This document shows, piece after piece, positions 22,661-33,115 of a stretch of DNA of 64,000 nucleotides. The DNA is from Blastocladiella emersonii ATCC 22665. Taxonomy: Eukaryota; Blastocladiomycota; Blastocladiomycetes; Blastocladiales; Blastocladiaceae. A program made the translations under genes and the position numbers. The notes below the pieces were generated by a model that did not search any database, had not been told where the DNA came from, and saw only the letters and a program-made list of their open reading frames with translations. Location of the stretch: contig JANHCV010000001.1 in the NCBI GenBank assembly GCA_025594325.1, positions 3,286,001-3,350,000 on the forward strand, written 5' to 3'. Numbering within the stretch: position 1 is the first letter of the stretch; each line of letters starts with the position of its first letter.

Positions 22661-24436
22661 ATGGCTAGTCAAGAAGCCTTCGTGTCGGTGCGGCTCAACG
22701 ACACCAATGTCGTTGCGCCCTCGCGCCGCGACAAGTCCGGCTTCATGGTCAAGGCCAAGAACTGGTTTGTGAATGAGGGTCCGTCACCCCCTTCTATGGC
22801 CTCGCATAGGACCCGCGTTGCTGATGTCTACTTGTGTATTGCGTAGGCACGAAGCGCTTCTGCTTCACCCTCTTCATCGCCTCGCAGCTGTACCTCTTCT
22901 TCAACACCTTCATCTACTACAAGTTCGGCAAGGACTTTGTCACGGTCCAGACGCTCGTCGGCGACGGCATCGCGACGGCCAAGTCGGCGGCCGCGTGCCT
23001 CAACCTCGACTGCGGCATCATCCTGTTCCCCGTGTGCCGCACCATCATCTCGCGGCTGCGCGTCTCCTTCCTCAACAACATCATCCCGTTCGACAAGAAC
23101 ATCACGTTCCACCGCTACGTCGCCTACTCGATTGTGCTTTTCACCTGGATCCACGCCATGGCGCACTACTGGAACTACCGCATGCTCGGGCTCGCGACCA
23201 AGCACACGGCCGAGTGGTACGCCGTGATCAGTGGGCCCGGCCTGACGGGCCAGGTCGCGACGCTCGCGCTGTTCCTCATGGCCACGTCGGCCGCCGAGAC
23301 GGTGCGTCGCGCGCACCACGAGATCTTCTGGTACACGCACCACCTGTTCCTCGTCTTCTTCGCGGCGCTGCTCCCGCACGGCGCCTTCTGCTTCGTCAAG
23401 GCCGACAAGCCGCCGTTCTGCGCCGCGGGCGGCAACTTCTGGAAGTACTTTGTCGGCAGCGGCGTCCTGTACATGATCGAGCGCGTGGTGCGCGAGCTGC
23501 GCGGGCGCCGCGAGACGTACATCTCCAAGGTCATCTTCCACCCGGGCGACGTGCTCGAGCTGCAGATCCAGAAGCCGTCGGCCACGATGCGCGCCGGCCA
23601 GTACATTTGGATCAACTGCCCCGCCATCTCGCCGTTCCAGTGGCACCCCTTCACGCTCACGGCCGCGCCGCAGGAGGGGTTCCTGTCGGTCCACATCCGG
23701 CTCACGGGCGACTGGACCAAGGCCATGGCCAACCAGTGCGGCATCACCCTGACCAAGGACGACAAGAACCTCGAGACGCGCATCGGCCGCGACAACGGCC
23801 TGCCGCGCATCATGGTCGACGGACCGTATGGCGCCGCGTCCGAGGACTGGATGAACTTCGAGGTGATCATGCTCGTCGGCGCGGGGATCGGCGTCACGCC
23901 GTTCGCGTCGATCCTCAAGTCCATCTTCTACCACAAGAAGCAGGGCGGCGGCGACCGGCTCAAGCACCTCAGGAAGGTGTACTTCATCTGGACCAACCGC
24001 GACATGCGCGCCTTCGAGTGGTTCCAGACGCTGCTGCTCACCATCGAGAAGGAGCTGCAGGACCTGGTCGAGATCCACATGTACCTGACGGGCTCGCTCA
24101 AGCCCGACCAGATCACCAACGTCATGATCCACGACATGACCGTTGGCCGCGACGCGCTCTCGGGGCTCCAGTCCCTGACCTTCTACGGCCGCCCGTCGTG
24201 GGACGCCATCTTCACGGGGCTCAAGGTGTCGCACCCGGAGACGGACGTCGGCGTCTTCTACTGCGGGCCCAAGCAGCTCTCCGAGGTGCTGCACAAGATG
24301 TCCAACAAGCACACGGACACGGGCGGCACCGGCGTGCGCTTCTACTACAACAAGGGTACGCTCGCCTGGTTGTCGCGCTGCTCGTCGACCCGTCACTCAC
24401 GCATCCCCACCGCGCCCGCCTGCAGAAAACTTCTAG
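22661..24436 (+). CDS. NADPH oxidase (NOX family)
   Basis: Membrane flavocytochrome that passes electrons from NADPH to oxygen to make superoxide. Exons 22661-22778, 22847-24355 and 24426-24436 give 545 aa, the usual length for a NOX without EF hands. Six membrane helices carry haem histidines (ITFHRYVAY and WIHAMAHYWNY; HHEIFWYTHHLFLVF). The FAD motif HPFTLTAAP, the NADPH motif GAGIGVTPFASIL and the CGPKQL region follow. The last exon is only 11 nt and adds the invariant terminal residues (NKENF). In filamentous and zoosporic fungi NOX controls differentiation. It is a true NOX rather than a metalloreductase because the loop spacing and C-terminal Phe are conserved. Confidence 0.92.
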
Positions 24437-24986
24437 GCTCCTATCGGCTCAGCGTCGCGCGCTGCCGCGTTCCCGCTGGCCGGGTGCCGTGTCCCGCGCG
24501 TGGTTTTGTCATCCGCATACAAACTGTATCATACTCGCTGCTCAATCACTGTCTCACCGGCGCCCTCGTCCGATCCCGCTCACAGGACTTGAGGCTGGTC
24601 CATCAATGCTCGTGTTCCGGCCTATGTAATCAGTCTCGCTCCTTGCAGGCAAAAAGGCACCGAAGCAAAAGTGGGGCCTACGCCCCGCATAAACAGCAAG
24701 ATTGGTTTCTTGCTATTTATGTAGAACAAATCGAGGAATCGAACCCCGACCGGCGAGTGCTGTGATGGCCTCGCCGGCTGCGCCAGCTTCGCTTCTTTCC
24801 CATCAAAGTTGCAAATAACTTGTTGCCGTGCAAAACCTTGTCTCCCACCTCGCACGTGCTGTCTCGCGTGCGACGCGTTTCGCGACGCGACGCTGGATCC
24901 GCTGCCGACCGCGCCTCTTCCTCGCTCCCTGCCTCACGCTGTTTCCACCATGAAACCCCCACACTCCATGCAACGTAACGATCCCG
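24437..24986. other. Intergenic region with a tRNA-like Pol III box
   Basis: The 3' flank of NOX and leader of the next gene. On the minus strand at 24724-24824 there is a perfect B-box/T-arm (GGTTCGATTCC within a 5-bp stem) and flanks that could pair as an acceptor stem (AACAAGT with ATTTGTT). No canonical D or anticodon arm folds, so no tRNA is called. Confidence 0.3.
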
Positions 24987-27186
24987 ATGGGCGCAAAGAA
25001 GGGCAAGGGTAAAGGCGGCAAGGGCAAGGGCGGCAAGGGGAAAAAGAAGGGGAAGAAGGGCAAAACTGACGTCGTTCGCCTCACCGACGAGGAGTTTAAG
25101 CTGTTCATTCTCGCCCTCAAGTACGCGACGCGCGAGTTGATGGTGGCGAGGCGACCGACGCTCACCGCCGTGTGGGTGTAGGGTCGAGTCCAAGAGCCAG
25201 GCCGTCGCGTTCTACCGGAACTGGTGCAAGGAGCAGTGCGTACTCAGCTCTCTCACGCCATAGCCGACCGGCTGACGCGTTGTTCATGTCAAAGGTCCAT
25301 CGACCTCAAGATTCTGCACCAGAAGGTCAGCCTGACCCGCAAGCGCCACGTATGCACATCCCTATGAACCATCGCGTCATCTCTCTCACACAACGCCGTG
25401 TGTAGAACAACCACCTCAAGAACCTCAACGGGCAGGGCGACCTGTTCGAGAGCAGCTACGGGCCGTACGTGTTCGTGCGTCCGCTAATCCCGATCCTCGA
25501 CCCGGCCGAGGCGCTCCCGAAGCCGCCGGCGGCAGCGACCACGGGCCATGCGCACCCGCAGCGCAGCGGCGGGGGCGACACCAAGTCGGCCGCGATCACC
25601 AAGTCCGCGAACTCCACCACGGGCGCGTCGACGCGCACTGCCGACGCCAAGGCCGCGCCGAGCACACGCACGACGCACGGCGGCAAGAGCGGGAGCAAGC
25701 TCGCGAGCGTGGTGCGCAAGGAGATGTCGGCGGCGAGCGCGGTCAGCGCCATGTCCGGGTCGTCGGCGGTGAGCTCGCGCAGCAGCGGCAAGGACGGCGG
25801 CCAGCCGCCGCTCGAGCCGGAACCCGAGCCGGACGTGCCGCGCGCGCCGCCAATCCCCGTGGCGATCCCGGGCGCGAAGCGGTACGACGGGACGGCGGTC
25901 GCGGCCACGGTCCCGGCGCCCGAGCTCCCACCGCTCGAGCGCGACCCGCGCATCGCCAAGAAGATGGAGGCGGTGCAGGCGCTGCGGAACCAGCGCGCAC
26001 AGCTGCTCGCCGACATTGCCCAGCTCGATGCCGAGTGTACGCGACTGCACGCGGAAACGGTACGCGACGCTCTCGGGCGGAGAGCAGTGGCCGGACCTCG
26101 ATGCTCACGGCGGCGAGTGTAGGATCCGCACATTCTCGAGGAGCTCAAGTGCAAGACCGAGGAGATGCGGCGGCAGATTCAAGATGAGCAGGACAAGCTC
26201 GCGCAGTACGCGGCGGACGCCGAGGCGCGGCACCAGGAGGCGCTGCAGCAGACCGAGGCGCACGCGCTCGAGCAGATCAAGGATGTGAACCAAATTGCCA
26301 CCGAGGTACGCTGCCTGTGTCGGATGGCGATATCGAGCGCTCGCTCACGCACGCCGAGATGTAGTTTGAGGTCAAGAACATGTCGCCGCTGCACAGCTCG
26401 ATCGTCGAGAAGCACCTCCGGTTCCAGCGCGAGCTCGCGAGCGTGCGCGACCAGGAGGTGGCGCTGACGGCGGACGTGTCGCGGGCCGAGCATCGTCTGG
26501 CGGGCCTGATCCGGCGCAGCGAGCGGGTGCGCGAGCGCGCCAACGCGGACCTGCAGGGGATGCAGGCGCTCGTCGAGGTCAACCCGGGGACGGCGAGCCG
26601 GTACGGCAGCGCGGCGCGGTCGCGCACGCCCACGTCGCCCGTGACGATCGGGTCGGCGTCGCCCAAGTCGCTGCGCCGGGTCGCGAGCCCGGACCGGCGG
26701 CCGGAATCGCTCTCGGGAAGCGCGGCCAAGCTGCTCGGCTCCGCCAACGCGCTCAACGACGGCGCGCCGCGGCCGGCGCGGCTCCCACCGCTCAGCGAGC
26801 AGTTCCTGGTGACCAAGCACCGCACGTCCTCGCTCCCGGCACCCGCGCTCATCGAGCCGCAGTCGCTCTTGAACGCCGTCGCGGCGGGTAGCGGCGTCGG
26901 CGGGTCGACGATCATGGCGCGCGGCAGCATGGGGCCGAGCGGGAGCGCGGTCCTGCGGACGCCGCACCTCGACGGATCGGGCGGCGCGAGCGGGCTCCTT
27001 GCGGCGTTCAGCGCGCTCAGCGACCACCCGCACATGTCCTCGTCGTCGAGGCGGGGCAGCGGCAGTGGCAGCGGGGATACGCTGCGGCCTCAGGTGTCGG
27101 GCACGGCCGAGACGCTCGGGTTGCCGTTCGCGCTCCGGTCGAGCCCCGGGTCGCGCACGGGATCGGGCTCGCTGCGGCCGAGTTAG
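24987..27186 (+). CDS. Lys/Gly-headed coiled-coil protein, possibly cilium-associated
   Basis: Six exons (24987-25120, 25182-25235, 25295-25349, 25406-26059, 26123-26305, 26365-27186) give 633 aa in one frame. The N-terminus is a Lys/Gly tract (MGAKKGKGKGGKGKG...). A helical region (LTDEEFKLFILALKVESKSQAVAFYRNW) comes next. Then come a disordered Ala/Ser/Pro segment and long coiled coils (about residues 285-470: RIAKKMEAVQALRNQRAQLL, ELKCKTEEMRRQIQDEQDKL). The tail is Ser/Gly-rich and disordered. Lys/Gly heads followed by coiled coils are common in axonemal and basal-body CCDC proteins. No specific orthologue can be named from the sequence. The link to cilia is inference, supported by ARL6 and the SHIPPO gene in the same window. 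Confidence 0.7.
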
Positions 27187-27474
27187 ACGGTACATTGTTG
27201 GTAGAATACATGTAGAGTGTGGGTTCCGCGCTGGAGAGAGGGGCGGGAGCGGAGGGAGTCAGAGCTTGGCGCCGAGCAGAGTGCCACGCGGTCACGCCGA
27301 CGCCTCCGCTCAGCGCCCAGCAAGCTTGGTCGGCGCGCGTTGGCCGCTCGCTTCTCCCTCCCCACCAAGCAGAGCGCGGATCACTCCCACGCGCGCAAGT
27401 CGATGCATCGAGCCGTCCCGCAGCGGATCTAACACTCACCGCCACGCAACGCACTCCTACCCCCCGCTCCAAGC

Positions 27475-28372
27475 ATGGCCATGAACGCGTCCGCCGCCCC
27501 GCAGGGCTTCATCATGGGCGAGGTCGACGCGTCGCTGCCCGAGGGCATGATCCCGCCGCAGATGTGGAACTACGCGCTGCGCCGCCGCGCCCAGGAGATC
27601 GTGCCCGGCCTGTTCCTCGGGCCCTACACGGTGGCGCGCCGCGCCGAGGTGCTGCACGCGCTCGGCATCACCCACATTGCCATCTTCCGCTCCAGGTTCG
27701 AGGCCACGGCCCAACTGCACCCGCAGCTGCCCGGCTTCGAGTACCTGATCCTCGAGGTCGAGGAGTCGCTCTCGCAGAACGTCATCACCAAGTTCCCCGC
27801 CTTCCGCGACTTCATGGAGCAGGCCCAGCACGCCCGCGCCCAGTCGCTCGCCGACCTCGACGCCAACCCGCACCTGCGCCCCGCTGCCACCCCGGAGCTG
27901 CTCGCCACCATGCAGGCCTGGTCCATGCACTCGGCCCCGGTGACGCGCGGCAACGTGCTCGCCTGCTGCCTCGACGGCGTCTCGCGCGCACCCACCTTTG
28001 CCATCGCCTACATCATGGAGACCTTCAAGCTCAGCTTTTCCAACGCCGTCGGCTACGTCCAGTCGCGCCGATTCTGCATCTTCCCCGCCGACGGCTTCCG
28101 CGCCCAGCTCCTGGTGCGCTTCCTCTTGTTCGCTCTCCGTGTCGACTGTTCCCGCTAACTCTTCTGGTTGCGCGCAACAACAGGAATACGAACCCATCCT
28201 CCTCGCGCGCCAGCAGACTGTCCCCGGCGCCATGCGCGCCATGCAGCTCAAGCGCCAGATCGAGCACGTCTCGCAGGACGCCATGGACGCAAACGCCGAG
28301 CCCGCGATCGCCCGGCCAGCAAAACGCCGCGCCGAGCGCGACGAGGACAGCGACGAGGACATGCAGGGCTGA
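27475..28372 (+). CDS. STYX: STYX-like dual-specificity phosphatase-fold protein
   Basis: Exons 27475-28113 and 28184-28372 give 275 aa. The N-terminal half matches the DUSP fold (QEIVPGLFLGPYTVAR). The best match is STYX, the serine/threonine/tyrosine-interacting pseudophosphatase: AIAYIMETF, YVQSRRFCIFP and EYEPILLARQ are family hallmarks. The signature loop reads CCLDGVSR. Animal STYX has Gly at the catalytic position. Here a Cys aligns with the catalytic residue, the general HC histidine is replaced by Cys, and the Arg is kept. A 30-residue insertion precedes the loop. The tail is basic then acidic (PAKRRAERDEDSDED), as in a nuclear STYX. Activity cannot be decided from sequence. Confidence 0.82.
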
Positions 28373-28454
28373 GCCCGTCGTCCTCCGTGGATGGATGCTA
28401 GCGCATGATGGTGGGTGATATACTGGGACGAGAAGATACTTTTGCAAACCAACC

Positions 28455-30231
28455 TCAAGCGACCTTGAGGCACCGCTCGACCTCGCGCATGTACGCGAGC
28501 ACGCGCTCCTCGTCCAGCCGCTTGCCCACCACCTGCACGCCGACGGGCAGCCCCTCCATGGCCACGGGGTCGTACAGGTCGCGCATCCGCTGGTGCACGC
28601 GGTCGAGCCGCGCCGTGGACCCCGCCCGGAACTGCTCGCGGTGCACCACGGGGTCGACGGCTGCGTACGCGTCCGACCGCCGCACCTCGGTCACGGGCAC
28701 TACGCCGACCGAGTAGTCGAGCAGATTGTACAGCAGCGTGTGCGACGCGGCGCCCGCGACATCCAGGAACGTGCCGTGCGGGATCGCGACCATGGCCGAG
28801 ACCGGGCACACGATGCAGTCGAGGTCGTCGCGCACCCACGCCGCGTTGTGGAACTCGACCGCGTACTCGTTGCGCCGCGCCTGCAGCGCGTGCATCTCGG
28901 CAACCGACTTGGCGTGCACGTTCGACACGAACAGGTGCGCGCGCCGCTCGCCCAGCAGCGCCAGCACGCGCGCGAGCGCCCACCGCACCACGCGAAACGT
29001 GCGCGCGAGCCACACGAACGGCCGTGCCCACGGCTCGAACGCGTCGCCGCCGCGCAGCGCGGGCTCGAGCCGCTTGCGCCCGCCGTCGTACAGGAGCATC
29101 CCGTACGCGAGGTCCATGAAGTCGAACGGCCGCGGCACCGCGAACGGGACCACCGTGTGCCCCGCGCGCTCGAGCGCGCGCACCGTCGTCTCGACAGCGC
29201 GCGCGACTGCCGGGCACGGCGCCGTGAACCCGTCGCTCGTGTAGTACCCGACGCGCAGCGACTTGCGTGGCAGGGCCGACGCCAGCTCGGCGCGGAACGG
29301 GAGCGGCACCGTGAACGGGTCCAGCGCCAGGTGCTGCGGCTGCAGCGTCGCGCGGCACAGGAGGTCGAGGTCGTCGACCGAGTTGCCCATGGGGCCCGCG
29401 ACGCCTGCGATCGCCTCCTGGCCCGGGTCCGCCGAGAAGACGCCGAGGTTCGGGATGCGGCCCTTGGACGGTTTGAGCGAGTAGATGCCCGAGAAGTGCG
29501 CTGGGATCTACACGGGCGGACGTGCGTCAGCTGATGGAGAGGCTCTCGCAGCGCAGTTGAGCGCGTACTCGAAGACTGCCGCCAATGTCGGTCCCGATCC
29601 CCAGCGCGGACCCGCGCAGCTTGAGTAGCGCGGCCTCGCCGCCCGACGACCCGCCGCACGTGAACCCGCGGATGACGGGGTTCTCGGTCCGCCCAAAGAC
29701 GGGGTTGCTGCACTCGAAAGAGAGGAGGAACTGCGGCACATTGGTCTTGCCGATGATGATGGCGCCCTCGCGCAGCAGCACGTCGATGAGCACTGCGTTC
29801 GTCGCCGCGGGCTTGCCGAGGTACACGCTGTGTCCGAGCGTCGTGTCGGTGCCCGCCATCAGCAGCTGCTCCTTGATGCTGACGGGGACACCGAACAGCG
29901 CGCCCCGCGGCATTGCGGCGCCGAGCCGCTGGTACTCGGCGTCCATGGCGCGCGCGCGGTCGAGCGCCTCGCGCAGGAGGCACTCGGTCAGGCAGTTGGT
30001 CGCCAGGTGCGCGAGCACCATGCGCCGCCCGAACGCGACGACGGCCTGCTCCGCTGTCAGGTCGCCGCGCGCTATCGCGCTCGCCAACTGCGTCGCCGAC
30101 ATGTCTGTGATGGCGCGGTGCTTCGCCTGCGTCGCCTCGTCGAGCACCACAGTGAACTCGGGCGGCAGCTCGCGCAGCTTCGAGCACAGCGCGCGCCGCG
30201 CTTGTTCGATGCGTTTCTTGGACGTGGGCAT
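28455..30231 (-). CDS. Amidase-signature hydrolase (FAAH/acetamidase-like)
   Basis: Amide hydrolase of the amidase-signature family. Exons 29569-30231 and 28455-29507 give 571 aa. The Ser-cisSer-Lys triad is complete: Lys in GVPVSIKEQ, cis-Ser in CGGSSGGEAALL and the nucleophile in GIGTDIGGSLR, which lies right before the splice. The start at 30231 opens MPTSKKRIEQARR. There is no signal peptide, but the hydrophobic middle near residue 380 (WLARTFRVVRWALARVLALL) could touch membranes as in fatty-acid amide hydrolase. Substrate unknown. It shares a 118-bp divergent promoter with the ZNF511-like gene. Confidence 0.9.
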
Positions 30232-30349
30232 GGTTTCGCTTACATGGGTTGTGGTTGTTTGGGAGAGAGAGCGTCGGTGGCGGACCTCGCGACGCCCATG
30301 AGCGCACGAGCGGGCCGCCCGTACTCGTGGCCTCAAGCATCACCGAACC
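30232..30349. promoter_or_regulatory. Compact bidirectional promoter, amidase / zinc-finger gene
   Basis: Only 118 bp separate two divergent start codons. The gap contains a GAGAGAGAG run and no TATA box, so both genes must share core promoter DNA. Confidence 0.45.
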
Positions 30350-31018
30350 ATGGAGCACACTCAACAACATGCATTGCCCACCGACGAACTGCGCAAGCCG
30401 CGACAGCGGCGGCGGAGCGAGCTGAGCGACGACGACGAAAGAGACGCCGCCAACGGCGACCCCGGCGAGAGCGCGCGCAAGTGGTTCCGCCGCGGCCCCT
30501 CGTCGTCCAAGGCCTACGAGTGCGTCGTTCCCGGATGCGCCGACGCCGACACATCGTTCGAGTCGCTCGACGCCGTCATGGCCCACGTCCGTGCCCGCCA
30601 CTGGTACATTTGCCGGGCGCGGCGCGAGGACGGGCGCGGGACGTGCGCTGCCGTGTTTTCGAACGGGTTCTTGCTCGACCTGCACGCCGAGGAGGTCCAC
30701 TCGAGCCTCTTCCTCGCCCGCGCTGAGCGCGGCGACGCCGTGTACCGGTGTCTCGTGTCTGGCTGCGCGCACGCGCCGTTCCACACGGCTGATGAGCGGC
30801 GGGCACATGTAGTCGGTGAGCACGGCTGGCCGGAAAGTGTATACGAGGACACTGTCGCTTCTCTGGCTGGCGAAGGAGAGCATGGAGAAGAGCACTACGA
30901 CGACCTGAACCTGCTCGTCGATGGCATGGAGGGCATGGCGATTAAGTTCGGCGCGAGTGCACATCGAGCGTTTGGAGCACCTGATGGTGGCTGGAACGAG
31001 TACTACGACGAAGACTGA
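30350..31018 (+). CDS. ZNF511-like C2H2 zinc-finger protein
   Basis: Single exon, 222 aa. Three C2H2-type units are spaced as in ZNF511: CVVPGCADADTSFESLDAVMAHVRARH, then CRARREDGRGTC followed by a Phe-rich loop and HAEEVH, then CLVSGCAHAPFHTADERRAHVVGEH. The N-terminus is basic and acidic and the C-terminus acidic (WNEYYDED). The spacing of Cys pairs (CxxxxC) and the F...H...H pattern fit the ZNF511 group. The molecular role of that group is poorly known, so DNA or RNA binding is inferred. Confidence 0.75.
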   Translation: MEHTQQHALPTDELRKPRQRRRSELSDDDERDAANGDPGESARKWFRRGPSSSKAYECVVPGCADADTSFESLDAVMAHVRARHWYICRARREDGRGTCAAVFSNGFLLDLHAEEVHSSLFLARAERGDAVYRCLVSGCAHAPFHTADERRAHVVGEHGWPESVYEDTVASLAGEGEHGEEHYDDLNLLVDGMEGMAIKFGASAHRAFGAPDGGWNEYYDED

Positions 31019-31060
31019 CGAGGGAACGCATTATATCATTACAGTCCGTGGACAAACTAT

Positions 31061-32203
31061 CTAGTTGGGATTCGCCTGGAGGTAGTGAGTGTAGAACTTG
31101 TCGCCGTCCTTGAGCTCGTCCCACTTGGTCTTGTGGCGGACCTCGCCATCGGCGAGCCCGTTAGCCTCGCGGTACTTGCGGTCTTCGACGAGCCACTTCT
31201 CGACGATCTGGAGCAGCGGCGAGTCGAACGACGGCGGGAGGTTGGCCTCGGCGATGAGCTGGTCGAACGGCGTCATGGACATGATCTCGCCGTGGCGCAG
31301 GTGCGCGACGTGCGTGGGCCAGTTGCCCATGCCATCGAAGATGTGCGTGCAGTAAACCTAAGGAGAACAAGCAAGGATTGTCAGTGAGGCTCGCAACGCG
31401 TCGAACGACTGCAAGATGCGAGGAAAGCGTACCACAGTGCACCCCCGCTCCTCGCACTCGCGCCGGAGGAAGTCAAGAAGGTTGCGACGAGCGAGAACAT
31501 CGAGGTCAACCGTGACCTCGTCGAGAAGGGCAACGTCGAACGGACGGATCAGGCCCAGGAGCAGCTGCACGCGTCGACGCTGCCCGTCCGAGATCTCGTG
31601 CGTACGCCACGTCGGGTCAATCTCGAGCAGGTGCATGAGCGCAGCGAGGCGCTCCGGATAGTCAGCGGCGCTGTGCGACTCGAGCAGCGTCGAGACCTTG
31701 ACGTCGCGCTTGGTGACCGGGTTCTGGACCCTGCGGACGCGTCGAGCGTCAGTACAGCAACCAACGAGTCGGAAATCAGCACCAAACGACGTACCACTCG
31801 GGGCCGAGATACGTGATGCCGTCGGGCGTGTTGAAGTACGCGTGTTGGCCGTTGACCAGCACCTCGTCGCGCACGAGACGCTTCCCGGCGAGAATTCGCA
31901 GCAAGGAGGTCTTCCCCCCGCCATTTGCGCCAACTTTTTGGTGCATACGGTTGATAGTAGATCGATGAGGAGCGTGAAGGAGGTGGTGGAGGGGGAGCGG
32001 AGGAGTTAGCCGACCAGGTCGAAGCGGCGCGACAGACGGCCACCACCACCGGCCGGGACCGTACCGAGGAGGCACCGCGCGCCCTTCGGGACAGTGAGCT
32101 TGAGCCCGCGCAGGATGTTGGGTCCGCCGTAGCTGAACGTCAGCGAGTTGGTGTGGATGGCGGCGCCCGCGGCCGCGGGGTTCTGCGTTGCGTCGGTTGT
32201 CAT
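31061..32203 (-). CDS. CAF16: Caf16-type soluble ABC ATPase
   Basis: Stand-alone ABC ATPase. Yeast Caf16 associates with the CCR4-NOT transcription/deadenylation machinery. Exons on the minus strand (32065-32203, 31795-31933, 31433-31730, 31061-31357) give 290 aa; yeast Caf16 is about the same length. Walker A (GANGGGKTS) is assembled across the first splice. The signature loop is the Caf16 variant ISDGQRRRVQLLLGL, Walker B is VALLDEVTVDLD, and the switch region contains YCTHIFDGMG. There are no membrane segments. A TATA-like element lies 65 bp upstream. The nearby ACCATT-rich C-terminus reads to the TAG at 31061. Confidence 0.93.
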
Positions 32204-32267
32204 GGTGTCGGTTCGCGTCTGATGCATCAACTGGTGGACGAGGAACTTCGTTGCGGGGGTCCAGCAG

Positions 32268-32278
32268 TCTTTATAGTG
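32268..32278 (-). promoter_or_regulatory. TATA-box candidate for CAF16
   Basis: Reads CACTATAAAGA on the minus strand, about 65 bp upstream of the start codon. Confidence 0.5.
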
Positions 32279-32544
32279 CGCAGTCGACGCGGTATTGACT
32301 GATCGGCGGTGCGGGGAGACGATCCTCGCCTCAAGCATCGCGCGCCATCGGCGACCGGCGTCACGTGCGGGGAGACAGAGTGTGAGACGTGTCGTTTTCG
32401 CCGCGATTTCGCGTCAGCCATCGACTCTGCGCCTCCCCCGATTACGTGACCAGCTTAAAGACGGATCGAGCCTTCAAATTTTCTCGTGAAGGAACTGGGC
32501 CTTGTTCCAGGGCTCGCCCACGTTGGGCGCCACGGAGTAAGCAC

Positions 32545-32745
32545 GGCCACGTGCGTCTCAATCAGGCTGCGGATCATGGCCTTGGTTCGCGGCGCGAACA
32601 CGAAGCGGTCGGACAGTACATTGTAGTATCGAACTGGAGCTCCAAGAGGTGCTCGACGATCCTCGCGCCTTCTCGCTTATGATGAGCGCGTACACGGTCG
32701 GCGGCATGCCGAGGAAGTCATCGATGTGAAGTCGCCGATGATCTC
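32545..32745 (-). pseudogene. Broken fragment of an AAA ATPase gene
   Basis: On the minus strand three short frames in succession match the AAA ATPase encoded at 35485-38225. The first is DDFLGMPPTVY, the second LELQFDTTMY and the third FAPRTKAMIRSLIETH. The intact protein has DDFLVMPPTVY, EIQFDDTVYD and LAPRTKAMIRGLVESH in the same order and spacing. At least two frameshifts separate the pieces and nothing on either side extends the homology. It is a relic of a related gene copy, not an exon of a neighbour. Confidence 0.8.
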
Positions 32746-32909
32746 GATGGTGCATTCACGTCCATGGCCAGTGATTTCGACAAGGAGAGTTGAGGCAGCG
32801 CGATCGTCTCACATGCTGGGAGCGTGGGAACCCATCGTGATCCGCACTCACGCTGTGGCGCAGCGCGACTCCGACTCACTCGTCGTCGCTGCTGATGCTT
32901 GAGGCAATG

Positions 32910-33022
32910 GAGGGTTTGCGGGGTTTAGCAAGCAAATCCTGAGCAAGCGAATCCCGAGCAAAACGCGTGCAAATCCGGTCACGCGGGGACCGCGTGGGCC
33001 TCAGCCACCCCGGCGCGCCTTC
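32910..33022. repeat. Left terminal inverted repeat of the transposon
   Basis: 113 bp beginning GAGGGTTTGCGGGG. It is the reverse complement of 34996-35108 except for one base (A at 32989). It contains short internal reiterations of GAGCAA/GCAAGC that could be transposase-binding sites. Confidence 0.93.
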
Positions 33023-33115
33023 CGCTCCGCCTCCTCGACGTCGCCCGCCCGACTCGCTCGTCCCCTCACGCCCCTCATCGAGGCGAAACCACTACATGCC
33101 CTGGCGGCATAGCCT

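Larger units (their letters stand above)
32204..32909. other. Gene-poor region between CAF16 and the transposon
   Basis: It contains the CAF16 promoter, the AAA ATPase relic and about 160 bp of plain sequence before the transposon end. No intact gene is seen. Confidence 0.5.

Noticed and set aside
24724-24824. A possible tRNA gene on the minus strand
   Set aside because: The T-arm and B-box are perfect and a seven-base acceptor pairing can be drawn. However, no D arm or anticodon arm folds in any register, with or without an intron. A tRNAscan-SE run would settle it.
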